This document shows positions 7,412 through 14,137 of a DNA stretch of 14,938 nt, in pieces. The position numbers and the translations under genes were made by a program. The DNA lies in the NCBI GenBank assembly GCA_964553915.1, contig CAZKMM010000064.1, positions 1 through 14,938 on the forward strand, in the 5' to 3' direction. Below the pieces are notes generated by a model. The model did not search any database and had not been told where the DNA came from. It saw only the letters and a list, made by a program, of their open reading frames with translations. Origin of the DNA: CAZKMM01 sp964553915. GTDB taxonomy: Bacteria > RBG-13-61-14 > DRUE01. Position 1 is the first letter of the stretch; the number at the start of each line of letters is the position of its first letter.

Positions 7412-8161
7412 ATGAGCATAAAGACCAATTTGGAACTTCCCTGCTGGCTCGGAATTGATCTCCATAAAGATTTTCTCCAGCTTGCCCTGATTGACCGGAA
7501 AGGAAACCTGGAGGTTTTTTCTTTTTCTGGCTCTTTTAACCATTTGGATAAGCTTCTTGCTCGTCTTGAAGTCTCTGCAATTGCCATAGATTCTCCCAGC
7601 CAGCCGGCAAAAGGATATACAAAGAACCCTGAGATGAGAGCTCGCCTGGGCTTAAAACCAGGAAAGTGGCAGGATTTAAGAATCTGTGAGTATCTGCTCG
7701 GACTGGGAGGATATTACTGGACCAGGAGCAGGAAAGCTATCTGCCCGGAATGGATGCAGGTGGGTTTTGCTCTTTATAAATTTCTTCAGAAGCGGGGATA
7801 TATCCTTGCCAGCTCTCAGCAGAAGGGTAATTTAATAGAGGTTTTCCCGGGCTATGCTTATAAATTTCTTTCTTGTCCGCAAAAACTGGAGAAAAAAACC
7901 TCTGGTCTGGGAAAGAAGCAGAGGGAACAAATTTTGAAACGGTTTATAAAAATTCCCCTGATTCCGCTCAGTCCCCATTCTCTGGATGCGATTTTGTCCT
8001 CGTTAATTGCTCGGTTTTATCAGACCGGGGAATATCCCTGCTACTGGCTGGGAGAAGCAGAAGAAGGGCAGATTCTTTTTCCGGGAAGAATTCTTCCCCC
8101 AAAAGCAGAGCACCTTCCAGAAGATTTAAAACAAAGATGGGTGGTCCGGGTAAAAGGCTAA
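7412..8161 (+). CDS. DUF429 family protein, predicted RNase H-fold nuclease
   Basis: A 249-residue protein that fits the DUF429 family, predicted nucleases with an RNase H-like fold and no well-established function. Seen: strand-1 motif WLGIDLHKD with D16; AIAIDSPSQPAKGY with D60; a middle region RARLGLKPGKWQDLRICEYLLG; LIEVFPGYAY with E143, matching the family's E-V-(F/Y/H)-P motif; and PHSLDAILSSLIA with D192. The four acidic residues are spaced as expected for a metal-dependent RNase H-type active site. The gene diverges from glnD with 34 bases between start codons and is followed, 57 bases later, by a radical SAM gene on the same strand. Ribosome site is weak. The family call is from memory of motifs; nuclease activity is a prediction, and no cellular role can be given. 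Confidence 0.78.
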   Translation: MSIKTNLELPCWLGIDLHKDFLQLALIDRKGNLEVFSFSGSFNHLDKLLARLEVSAIAIDSPSQPAKGYTKNPEMRARLGLKPGKWQDLRICEYLLGLGGYYWTRSRKAICPEWMQVGFALYKFLQKRGYILASSQQKGNLIEVFPGYAYKFLSCPQKLEKKTSGLGKKQREQILKRFIKIPLIPLSPHSLDAILSSLIARFYQTGEYPCYWLGEAEEGQILFPGRILPPKAEHLPEDLKQRWVVRVKG

Positions 8162-8189
8162 TGGCATTATTTTTAAGCGGTGCTATTAT
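8161..8189 (+). promoter_or_regulatory. Possible extended -10 promoter before the radical SAM gene
   Basis: TGCTATTAT (8181-8189) is an extended -10 element (TGn plus TATTAT), preceded at 17 bases by ATGGCA (8161-8166; 4 of 6 matches to TTGACA). It lies in the 57-base AT-rich gap after the DUF429 stop. It could give the downstream four genes their own start point. Moderate match only. Confidence 0.35.
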
Positions 8190-8218
8190 AAAAATAAATA
8201 AAATTTAGGAGCAGAATT

Positions 8219-9706
8219 ATGAAGATTGTATTTATTGAACCCAAGCCTCCGGATTTTCATATTTTTTCCCGCTACCGTCTTCCTCGGCTCGGCACTTTAA
8301 TTCTGGGCACGATTTTAAAACAAGCGGGATATCAGGTTGAAGTGATGGCAGAGGTAGTGGAGAAGCTGGATTTTAAAAAGCTTCTCTCCGCAGACCTGGT
8401 GGGTATTTCCAGCATTACCAGCACCGCCACCCGGGCTTATGCTCTGGCAGATGAACTCAAACAAGCAGGTAAAACCGTAATCTTTGGAGGACCTCACCCC
8501 AGCTTTCTGCCAGAAGAAGCCCTTTCTCACGGAGATTTTGTCCTGCGGGGAGAGGCAGAAAAGAACATCCTCCTGCTTCTTCGGGCAATTGAAGAAAAAA
8601 CCGGGCTGGAAGAAGTGCCCGGGCTCAGCTTTCGGGTGGGCGACCGGATTTTTCATAATCCTTCCCAGCCTGAACTCTGCCCGGAAATGGATGAAATTCC
8701 CTTTCCGGATTTCTCCCTCCTGCACGGAAAGCTTGGTCCAGTCAAGCCGGTAATGACCTCCCGGGGGTGTCCCTATGATTGCAGTTTCTGTGCGGTAACT
8801 GAATTATTCGGCAGAAAATACCGGTTTCGTAATGCAGAAAAAGTGCTGGAAGACCTGGCTCAGCTTAATCTAAAAAAAGGCGATGTGGTGTTCTTTTATG
8901 ATGATAATTTTGTGGCAAATCCCTCCCACAGTAAGCGTCTTTTGAAATTAATGATTGAAAATAAAATTACTCCCCCCTGGACCGCTCAGGTGCGAGCAGA
9001 CGCCAGCAAGGACGAAGAACTGCTGGAGCTGATGAAAAAGAGTGGCTGTTATTTTGTTTACATCGGGCTGGAATCCATCAATCCCGAAACTTTAAAGAGT
9101 TATAAAAAGAAAATCACTTTGGAAGAGATTGAATTTGCTATTTCCCGCTTTCATAAATACGGGATTCGGATTCACGGAATGTTTGTTTTCGGAGCAGATA
9201 GCGATGACCTTGCCACCATTAACCAGACAGTTAAATTTGCCATTAAGAACAAGATTGATACGGTTCAGTTTTTGATTCTCACCCCGATTCCCGGCACCAG
9301 ATTTTATCAGGAGATGGAAAGCCAGGACCGGCTTTTAACCAAGGACTGGAGTCTTTATGATGGACACCATGTAGTTTTCCGTCCTAAGCAGTTTTCTCCC
9401 TATCAGCTTCAGAAAGAGACAATACGGGCAATGATGAAGTTTTATTCTTTTTCTGAGGTGCTCCGGCTCTTTTTCCGATTTGATTTCATTTCTTTCTTAT
9501 ACCGAAGCTATGGACACAGGTTGATTCGGCGCTGGCTTCGGGAGAAAATTAACAAAAAATATTTTAAGCTGATGAAAGAGGTGAGCAGTGGAGCCAGAGC
9601 CCGCCTGGAGGGAAATATCCGAAAGACCGCAGAGGATATTAGAAAATATTTCCAGAAACAGAAAAGCCAATTTTTAAAACAGGAGTACCAGGATTCTCAA
9701 AAATAA
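8219..9706 (+). CDS. B12-binding-domain radical SAM protein
   Basis: A 495-residue enzyme of the cobalamin-dependent radical SAM superfamily (BchE/methyltransferase-like group). The N-terminal Rossmann-like B12-binding domain (1-150) starts MKIVFIEPKPP and includes SADLVGISSITSTATRAY (57-74), VIFGGPHPSFLPEEAL (87-102) and VLRGEAE (108-114); I see no DxHxxG cobalamin-ligating motif. The radical SAM domain (about 176-400) has the cluster motif SRGCPYDCSFC with C184, C188 and C191, then FFYDDNF (225-231), YIGLESINPETL (281-292) and LTPIPGTRFY (354-363). The C-terminal 90 residues are basic and aromatic, possibly membrane-associating, with no recognised domain. A clear AGGAG lies 7 bases before the ATG. 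The substrate is unknown; relatives methylate or rearrange lipids, cofactors or antibiotics. The next gene, GH92, follows after 42 bases, suggesting co-transcription. Confidence 0.92.
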   Translation: MKIVFIEPKPPDFHIFSRYRLPRLGTLILGTILKQAGYQVEVMAEVVEKLDFKKLLSADLVGISSITSTATRAYALADELKQAGKTVIFGGPHPSFLPEEALSHGDFVLRGEAEKNILLLLRAIEEKTGLEEVPGLSFRVGDRIFHNPSQPELCPEMDEIPFPDFSLLHGKLGPVKPVMTSRGCPYDCSFCAVTELFGRKYRFRNAEKVLEDLAQLNLKKGDVVFFYDDNFVANPSHSKRLLKLMIENKITPPWTAQVRADASKDEELLELMKKSGCYFVYIGLESINPETLKSYKKKITLEEIEFAISRFHKYGIRIHGMFVFGADSDDLATINQTVKFAIKNKIDTVQFLILTPIPGTRFYQEMESQDRLLTKDWSLYDGHHVVFRPKQFSPYQLQKETIRAMMKFYSFSEVLRLFFRFDFISFLYRSYGHRLIRRWLREKINKKYFKLMKEVSSGARARLEGNIRKTAEDIRKYFQKQKSQFLKQEYQDSQK

Positions 9707-9748
9707 TTTTTGTTCTGGCTGGAAAGAAGATTTATCAGGAGGGGCGAG

Positions 9749-12001
9749 ATGAAAAATAAAGCGGTGCTTTTTTTTCTGGCGATGTTTTTCTTTTCGGGCT
9801 GGTCTGAGCTAAAGGCAAAATCGCTTTTAGATGAAGTGAATGTTTTTATTGGCACCGGAGGATTCGGCTTTGGAGTAGGTAGCACCTATCCCGGGGCTAA
9901 GGTTCCCTTTGGGATGGTGAGCCTGAGTCCGGATACCAGCTGGAACGGTTCCAATATCAGTTTTATGCACTGCGCGGGTTATTATTATCCGGACAATGAG
10001 ATTCGGGGCTTCAGCCATTACCATTTGAGCGGAATTGGGATTGCGGATTATGGAACCATCAGATTTATGCCTACCCTGGGCAGGGTGCCAAGCAGAATCA
10101 CCGAATCCTGGTATCGGACAAAATTTTCTCACGATAAAGAATCCGCTCATCCCGGATATTATTCAGTGATTTTGAACAATGGCATCAAAGCAGAGCTCAC
10201 TGCCACTAGAAACTCCGGATTCCACCGCTACATCTATCCCCAAAATAAAAATGCCCTTTTGGTAGTTGACCTGGGCAGGGGCTCGGTGGATAGAAATTCC
10301 TGCGGAGGAAAGATAACTGTTGATGAAAAAACCAGCACAGTTTATGGCTGGCAAATAAACTGTCGGGGAATCGCCGGGCTAACAGTTGGCGACTATCTAA
10401 AAGGAGAGTTTGATAAGCAGGGAACCAAAATTTATTTTTACGCACGATTTAACCAGCCGGTAAAGGGTTTTGGCATCTTTCAAAAAGGCACCCCTCAAAA
10501 AGACGCCACTCAAATCCAGGGAGAAAAGGTCGGCGCCTGGCTGGATTTTGGCAGGCTTTCTTCCCCGCTTTTAGCCAAGGTAGGAATATCTTTAATCAGC
10601 GAGGAGCAAGCCAGAATCAACCTGGAAAGACAAATTCCGGGCTGGGGTTTTGATGGGGTAAAATCTCAGGCGGAAAAACTCTGGGAGAAAGAACTTTCCC
10701 GAATAGAAATCAAAGGCGGAAGCCATAACCAGCGTACCATCTTTTATACCGCTTTTTATCATAGCCTTCTGATGCCCACGGACCTGACCGAAGAAGGTGG
10801 TTATTACTGGGGCTTTGACCATAAGGTTCACAGGGCAGAGGGATTTCGTTATTATTCGGATTTTTCTCTCTGGGATACCTATCGGACTTTTCATCCCCTC
10901 TGGATTTTGCTTGACCCGGAGCGAGCAAAGGATTTTGCTCAGAGCCTGGTAATGATGGGAAAGCAGGGAGGATATATCCCCAAATGGCCCACTGCTGACC
11001 GCTACACCAATTGTATGACCAGCACCTTTGCGGACTGTGTTTTAGCTGAGACTTATATCAAGGGAATCCGGGGCTGGGATTATCTTTCCGGCTATGAGTT
11101 GATTAAAAAAGTTGCCACCCAGCCAATGCCCAAGAGTTCAGTTTATGAAGGAAGGGAAGGGCTCAAAGAATATATGGAGCTGGGATACCTTCCCTCAGAT
11201 AAATACTGGGAATCTGCCTCTCTCACCATTGAACATTCTTACAATGATTTCTGCATTGCCAATTTTGCCCGGACACTGGGAAAGGAAAAAGATGCAGAAT
11301 ATTTTTACCAGCGCTCTAAAAATTACCAAAATCTTTGGGACCCAAAAGACCAGTTCCTCCGTCCGAAAAAATCCAATGGCAGGTTTAAGACTTTTTATCA
11401 TCCCAGCATCTGGCTGATTCTCTGGAAAACTGATTACACCGAAGGTGATGCCTGGCAATGGCTCTTTGCTCCCTGGCACGATCTGGAAGGACTGGCTGAG
11501 CTCTTTGGTGGTAATAACCAGCTCATCAGTAAGCTGGAAGAATTCTTGAAAAAAGGAGCTAAAGAAAAATATAATTATCTCCCCAAGCGATATTACTGGC
11601 ACGGAAACGAGCCGGATATTCACTCCGCATATATTTTTACTTTGGTGGGAAAGCCTGAGCTTACTCAAAAATGGGTCAGGTGGATTCTAGAAAACAAATA
11701 CCAAAATGCTCCCAATGGTCTTGCCGGAAACGATGATTGCGGAACTATGAGTGCCTGGTATATCTTTTCCAGCCTCGGCTTTTATCCGATTTCCGGCACT
11801 GACCGATACATTTTAACCAGCCCACTATTTAAGCAGGCAGTGCTCCATCTTCCCGAGGGAGATTTAATTATCCAGGCAGAAGGGGCTCCGGAAAAGATTT
11901 ATATCAAATCAGTGGAGGTTGATGGAAAAGAGCTTTCCCAGCTCTGGCTCAATCATCAACAGATTTCAAAAGGAGCCCGGATAAAGTTTTATTTAAAATA
12001 A
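9749..12001 (+). CDS. Secreted GH92 family alpha-mannosidase
   Basis: A 750-residue glycoside hydrolase family 92 protein. GH92 enzymes are calcium-dependent, inverting exo-alpha-mannosidases that trim mannose from glycans. A signal peptide is visible: basic MKNK, hydrophobic AVLFFLAMFFF, and a likely cleavage near A23. Family motifs are NVFIGTGG with STYPGAKVPFGMVSLSPDT (45-63), IRGFSHYHLSGIG (85-97), FSLWDTYRTFHPL (372-384), a TEGDAWQWLFAPWHD segment (564-578; E565 is the candidate acid), HGNEPD (618-623) and GLAGNDDCGTMSAWYIFSSLG (657-677) with D662/D663 as candidate base. Length fits the family. The reading frame is open from 9710, but AGGAGGGG (9737-9744) places the start at the ATG at 9749, which also yields the signal peptide. 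It acts in the periplasm or outside the cell. The exact linkage and substrate cannot be read; downstream sugar isomerase and inositol genes suggest a catabolic role. Confidence 0.94.
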   Translation: MKNKAVLFFLAMFFFSGWSELKAKSLLDEVNVFIGTGGFGFGVGSTYPGAKVPFGMVSLSPDTSWNGSNISFMHCAGYYYPDNEIRGFSHYHLSGIGIADYGTIRFMPTLGRVPSRITESWYRTKFSHDKESAHPGYYSVILNNGIKAELTATRNSGFHRYIYPQNKNALLVVDLGRGSVDRNSCGGKITVDEKTSTVYGWQINCRGIAGLTVGDYLKGEFDKQGTKIYFYARFNQPVKGFGIFQKGTPQKDATQIQGEKVGAWLDFGRLSSPLLAKVGISLISEEQARINLERQIPGWGFDGVKSQAEKLWEKELSRIEIKGGSHNQRTIFYTAFYHSLLMPTDLTEEGGYYWGFDHKVHRAEGFRYYSDFSLWDTYRTFHPLWILLDPERAKDFAQSLVMMGKQGGYIPKWPTADRYTNCMTSTFADCVLAETYIKGIRGWDYLSGYELIKKVATQPMPKSSVYEGREGLKEYMELGYLPSDKYWESASLTIEHSYNDFCIANFARTLGKEKDAEYFYQRSKNYQNLWDPKDQFLRPKKSNGRFKTFYHPSIWLILWKTDYTEGDAWQWLFAPWHDLEGLAELFGGNNQLISKLEEFLKKGAKEKYNYLPKRYYWHGNEPDIHSAYIFTLVGKPELTQKWVRWILENKYQNAPNGLAGNDDCGTMSAWYIFSSLGFYPISGTDRYILTSPLFKQAVLHLPEGDLIIQAEGAPEKIYIKSVEVDGKELSQLWLNHQQISKGARIKFYLK

Positions 12002-12038
12002 ATGAGTTTTGGTCCGAATGGGTGAGCCTGGGCAAAAA

Positions 12039-12863
12039 ATGAAATGTTCAGTAGTGGTGAGCTTAAGCTCAACCAGATTCTCTGCCCTGGCTTTAAAAAA
12101 GGAACTGGAGGAGAGTTTTGGGCTTTTGAGGAGGCTGGGGTTTGAGGGCGCAGAGCTTGCCATTCGGAATCCAGAAGAAATAGATAAAAAACAGGTTTTG
12201 TCTTTACTGGAAAGGTATCAGCTTTTGGTTCCAGCTCTGGGCACAGGGCAGGCTTATGTTGACGAGGGATTGAGCCTGACCTCACCTGAAAAGGAGAGCC
12301 GGCAAAAAGCCCGCGAGCGGATTTTTTCTCATCTGGAGCTTTCCGCAGTTCTGAAAGCAAAGGTAATCATTGGCTTGATTCGGGGCTCGCCCGAGCCTTC
12401 CCAAAAAGAATCTAGTTTAGAGATTTTAAAAGATGAGCTTGGCATCATCTGCGAAAAGGCGAAGTCTCTCGGCTCGCCCGGGCTTGTTTTAGAGCCTTTA
12501 AACCGCTATGAAACCACCATCATCAATACGATTAGCCAGGCTAAAAATTTTATTCAGGAATTGGCAAGTGATAATCTGAAAATTTTGGCGGACAGTTTTC
12601 ATATGAATATTGAGGAGCAGGATATTAAAGAAGCTTTAAAAACCGCCGGGGATTTGCTTGGACATATTCATCTGGCAGATTCCAACCGCCGGGCTCCGGG
12701 GCAGGGACATTTTGATTTTGATAATTTTTTTAAAGCCCTGGCAGAACTTGGCTATCAGGGCTGGTTGAGCGGAGAATTTCTTCCTGAGCCTACTGCGGAG
12801 GAATCAGTGCGGATGTTTGCAGAGTTTCTAGGAGAAAGGGGGCTTTTGAATGTCGGGAGATGA
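12039..12863 (+). CDS. TIM-barrel sugar epimerase/isomerase, D-tagatose 3-epimerase/inosose isomerase-like
   Basis: A 274-residue xylose-isomerase-like TIM-barrel protein. Motifs are characteristic of ketose 3-epimerases and related sugar or inosose isomerases: LVLEPLNRYETTIINT (149-164), ILADSFHMNIEE (182-193), GHIHLADSNRRAPGQGH (208-224) and GWLSGEFLP (241-249). The expected metal ligands E152, D185, H211 and E246 are all present. Three starts are possible: TTG 12009, ATG 12018 and ATG 12039. The last is preferred because it begins directly at the first barrel strand (MKCSVVVSLS), although its ribosome site (GGTGAG, 12 bases away) is mediocre. The gene follows GH92 by 37 bases and overlaps iolB by 14, so an inositol-pathway role (inosose isomerase, IolI-like) competes with a ketose 3-epimerase role. 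Family is secure; substrate is not. Confidence 0.88.
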   Translation: MKCSVVVSLSSTRFSALALKKELEESFGLLRRLGFEGAELAIRNPEEIDKKQVLSLLERYQLLVPALGTGQAYVDEGLSLTSPEKESRQKARERIFSHLELSAVLKAKVIIGLIRGSPEPSQKESSLEILKDELGIICEKAKSLGSPGLVLEPLNRYETTIINTISQAKNFIQELASDNLKILADSFHMNIEEQDIKEALKTAGDLLGHIHLADSNRRAPGQGHFDFDNFFKALAELGYQGWLSGEFLPEPTAEESVRMFAEFLGERGLLNVGR

Positions 12864-13641
12864 GCTGAAAATTAAAAAGCCCATTGGTAAAGGGAAGACC
12901 TGGCTGGTTAACGGGGAGCTGGAGCTGATTAAATTTGCCCTGCTTCAAATTAAACCTGGTGAAGAACATCAGGAAGAGACCGGGAAAGATGAGCTCGGAA
13001 TAGTGCTTCTTTCCGGGAAAGTAGAAATTGAAGTTGAGGAGAAAAAATATTCTCTGGGACCGAGAAGGGATGTTTTTCTTGATTTTGCCTGGGGGTTGTA
13101 TGTTCCGGCAGGAAAAAGCTGGAAAATTATCGCGGAGCAGAATTCTGAGCTTGCCCTCTGCTATGCTCCGGGTCCGGAACAGGGAGAGGTGATTCTGGTT
13201 AGTCCTGAAGAGCTGGTGGTTCACCAGCGGGGAAAAGACCATTTTCAAAGGAGGGTGGTTGATATAATGGTTTCCCAGGTTTCCTGCCGGTATCTTCTGG
13301 TGGGAGAGACTTTCAATTTTCCCGGACAGTGGTCAAGTTATCCTCCCCACCGGCACGACCGACATAATCCCCCTGAGGAATATCGGCTGGAGGAAATTTA
13401 TTTTTATAAGCTCAATCCTGAGCAGGGATTCGGATTACAGAGAATTTATAATGATAACCGCAGTCTTGATGTTGCTTATGTGGTGGAGAATAATGACCTG
13501 ATTATTTTTAAAGAGGGCTATCATCCGGTGGTCAGTGCCCCGGGCTACTGGCTTTACTATCTCTGGGTGCTGGCGGGTCCGGTAAGAATAATGAAAACCG
13601 TTGATGACCCTGCCCACAGCTGGGTGCATAATCTTGAATAA
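12850..13641 (+). CDS. iolB: 5-deoxy-glucuronate isomerase IolB
   Basis: IolB converts 5-deoxy-D-glucuronate to 2-deoxy-5-keto-D-gluconate in cytoplasmic myo-inositol catabolism. The 263-residue product is close to the family length (271 in B. subtilis). It is a bicupin: an N-terminal half with GIVLLSGKVEIEVEEKKYSLG (50-70), and a C-terminal half with PPHRHDRHNPPEE (165-177), LEEIYFYKLNPEQGFGLQRIY (180-200), EGYHPVVSAPGY (222-233) and the ending DDPAHSWV. Likely metal ligands are H167, H169, E176 or E177, and H225. The start lies inside the preceding gene (14-base overlap), with AAAGGGGG about 8 bases upstream, so the two are probably translationally coupled. No other iol gene is in the window; the gene is the last in its plus-strand run and meets a convergent minus-strand gene. 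The PPHRHDRHNPPEE signature separates it from KduI. Confidence 0.96.
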   Translation: MSGDELKIKKPIGKGKTWLVNGELELIKFALLQIKPGEEHQEETGKDELGIVLLSGKVEIEVEEKKYSLGPRRDVFLDFAWGLYVPAGKSWKIIAEQNSELALCYAPGPEQGEVILVSPEELVVHQRGKDHFQRRVVDIMVSQVSCRYLLVGETFNFPGQWSSYPPHRHDRHNPPEEYRLEEIYFYKLNPEQGFGLQRIYNDNRSLDVAYVVENNDLIIFKEGYHPVVSAPGYWLYYLWVLAGPVRIMKTVDDPAHSWVHNLE

Positions 13642-13697
13642 CTACACCCCCTCACCCCCGAGGCAGGTCGGTTTAAAAAATTACCGGGCGAATGATT

Positions 13698-14111
13698 TTA
13701 AAATGTGCTTTCTTCTGACTCAGGCTTTTGCAGGTTTAAAAGTTCCTTAATCTTTCCCAGAAGCAACTCTGGAGATGCGGGTTTATCAATAAAATAATCC
13801 ACGGGCAGATAATTCTCATCAGGAGCAAAGTGATAAGGAATTTTTTTTACCTGGTGGACCGCACTGAGAATGATGATGGGTAATTTAATCAATTTGAGCT
13901 CTTCCCGAATTTTTCTTGCTACCTCAAATCCCTCATATTCACTGGGCATAAGAACATCTAGAATAATTAAATCTGGCTTTTCAGATTTTACCTTTTCAAT
14001 TCCTTCTTCAGGAGTGTAGGCTGAGGCTACCTCAAAGCCGTTCTCTTCTAGAATGGAACGGGTAGAATCCTGGAAGTCTTTATCGTCGTCAATAACTAAA
14101 ATTTTTGCCAT
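13698..14111 (-). CDS. Stand-alone response-regulator receiver protein
   Basis: A 137-residue single-domain receiver (CheY-like) with no output domain. The acidic pocket is VIDDD (D8-D10), the phospho-acceptor D52 lies in LIILDVLMP, the conserved Ser is S83 in IILSA, and K110 is in FIDKP. Between S83 and K110 there are 27 residues, a few more than in typical receivers, in a loop containing HFAPDENYLPVDY. The C-terminal tail after about 128 is short and acidic. A strong AGGAGG lies 6 bases before the ATG. The gene follows the oxidoreductase by 26 bases on the same strand and is probably co-transcribed. No histidine kinase is visible. It must act by protein contact or as a phosphate sink; its partner is unknown. 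Confidence 0.95.
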   Translation of the reverse strand: MAKILVIDDDKDFQDSTRSILEENGFEVASAYTPEEGIEKVKSEKPDLIILDVLMPSEYEGFEVARKIREELKLIKLPIIILSAVHQVKKIPYHFAPDENYLPVDYFIDKPASPELLLGKIKELLNLQKPESEESTF

Positions 14112-14137
14112 TTGAAACCTCCTATGGTTGAGAAATT

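Noticed and set aside
7378..7587. Extension of the glnD reading frame upstream to 7587
   Set aside because: The extra 70 residues do not resemble GlnD, and they overlap the divergent DUF429 gene, whose motifs are clear.
9710..9748. Earlier ATG for the GH92 gene at 9710
   Set aside because: It would put 13 residues before the signal peptide, and the strong AGGAGGGG supports ATG 9749.
11195..11668. 157-codon minus-strand open frame inside the GH92 gene
   Set aside because: It lies antisense to conserved GH92 motifs and has no supporting signals.
12384..12485. Two near-identical GC-rich words (GGCTCGCCCGRGC), the first a palindrome, within the epimerase gene
   Set aside because: Both encode Gly-Ser-Pro in a conserved protein and there are only two copies, so chance codon use is the simpler explanation.
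12790..13248. 152-codon minus-strand open frame opposite iolB
   Set aside because: Antisense shadow of iolB; no recognisable motifs.
13642..13697. Terminator between convergent iolB and receiver genes
   Set aside because: Only a 4-bp stem (CCGA/TCGG, 6-base loop) followed by three T is present, too weak to call. The C-rich run beside it forms no clear structure.
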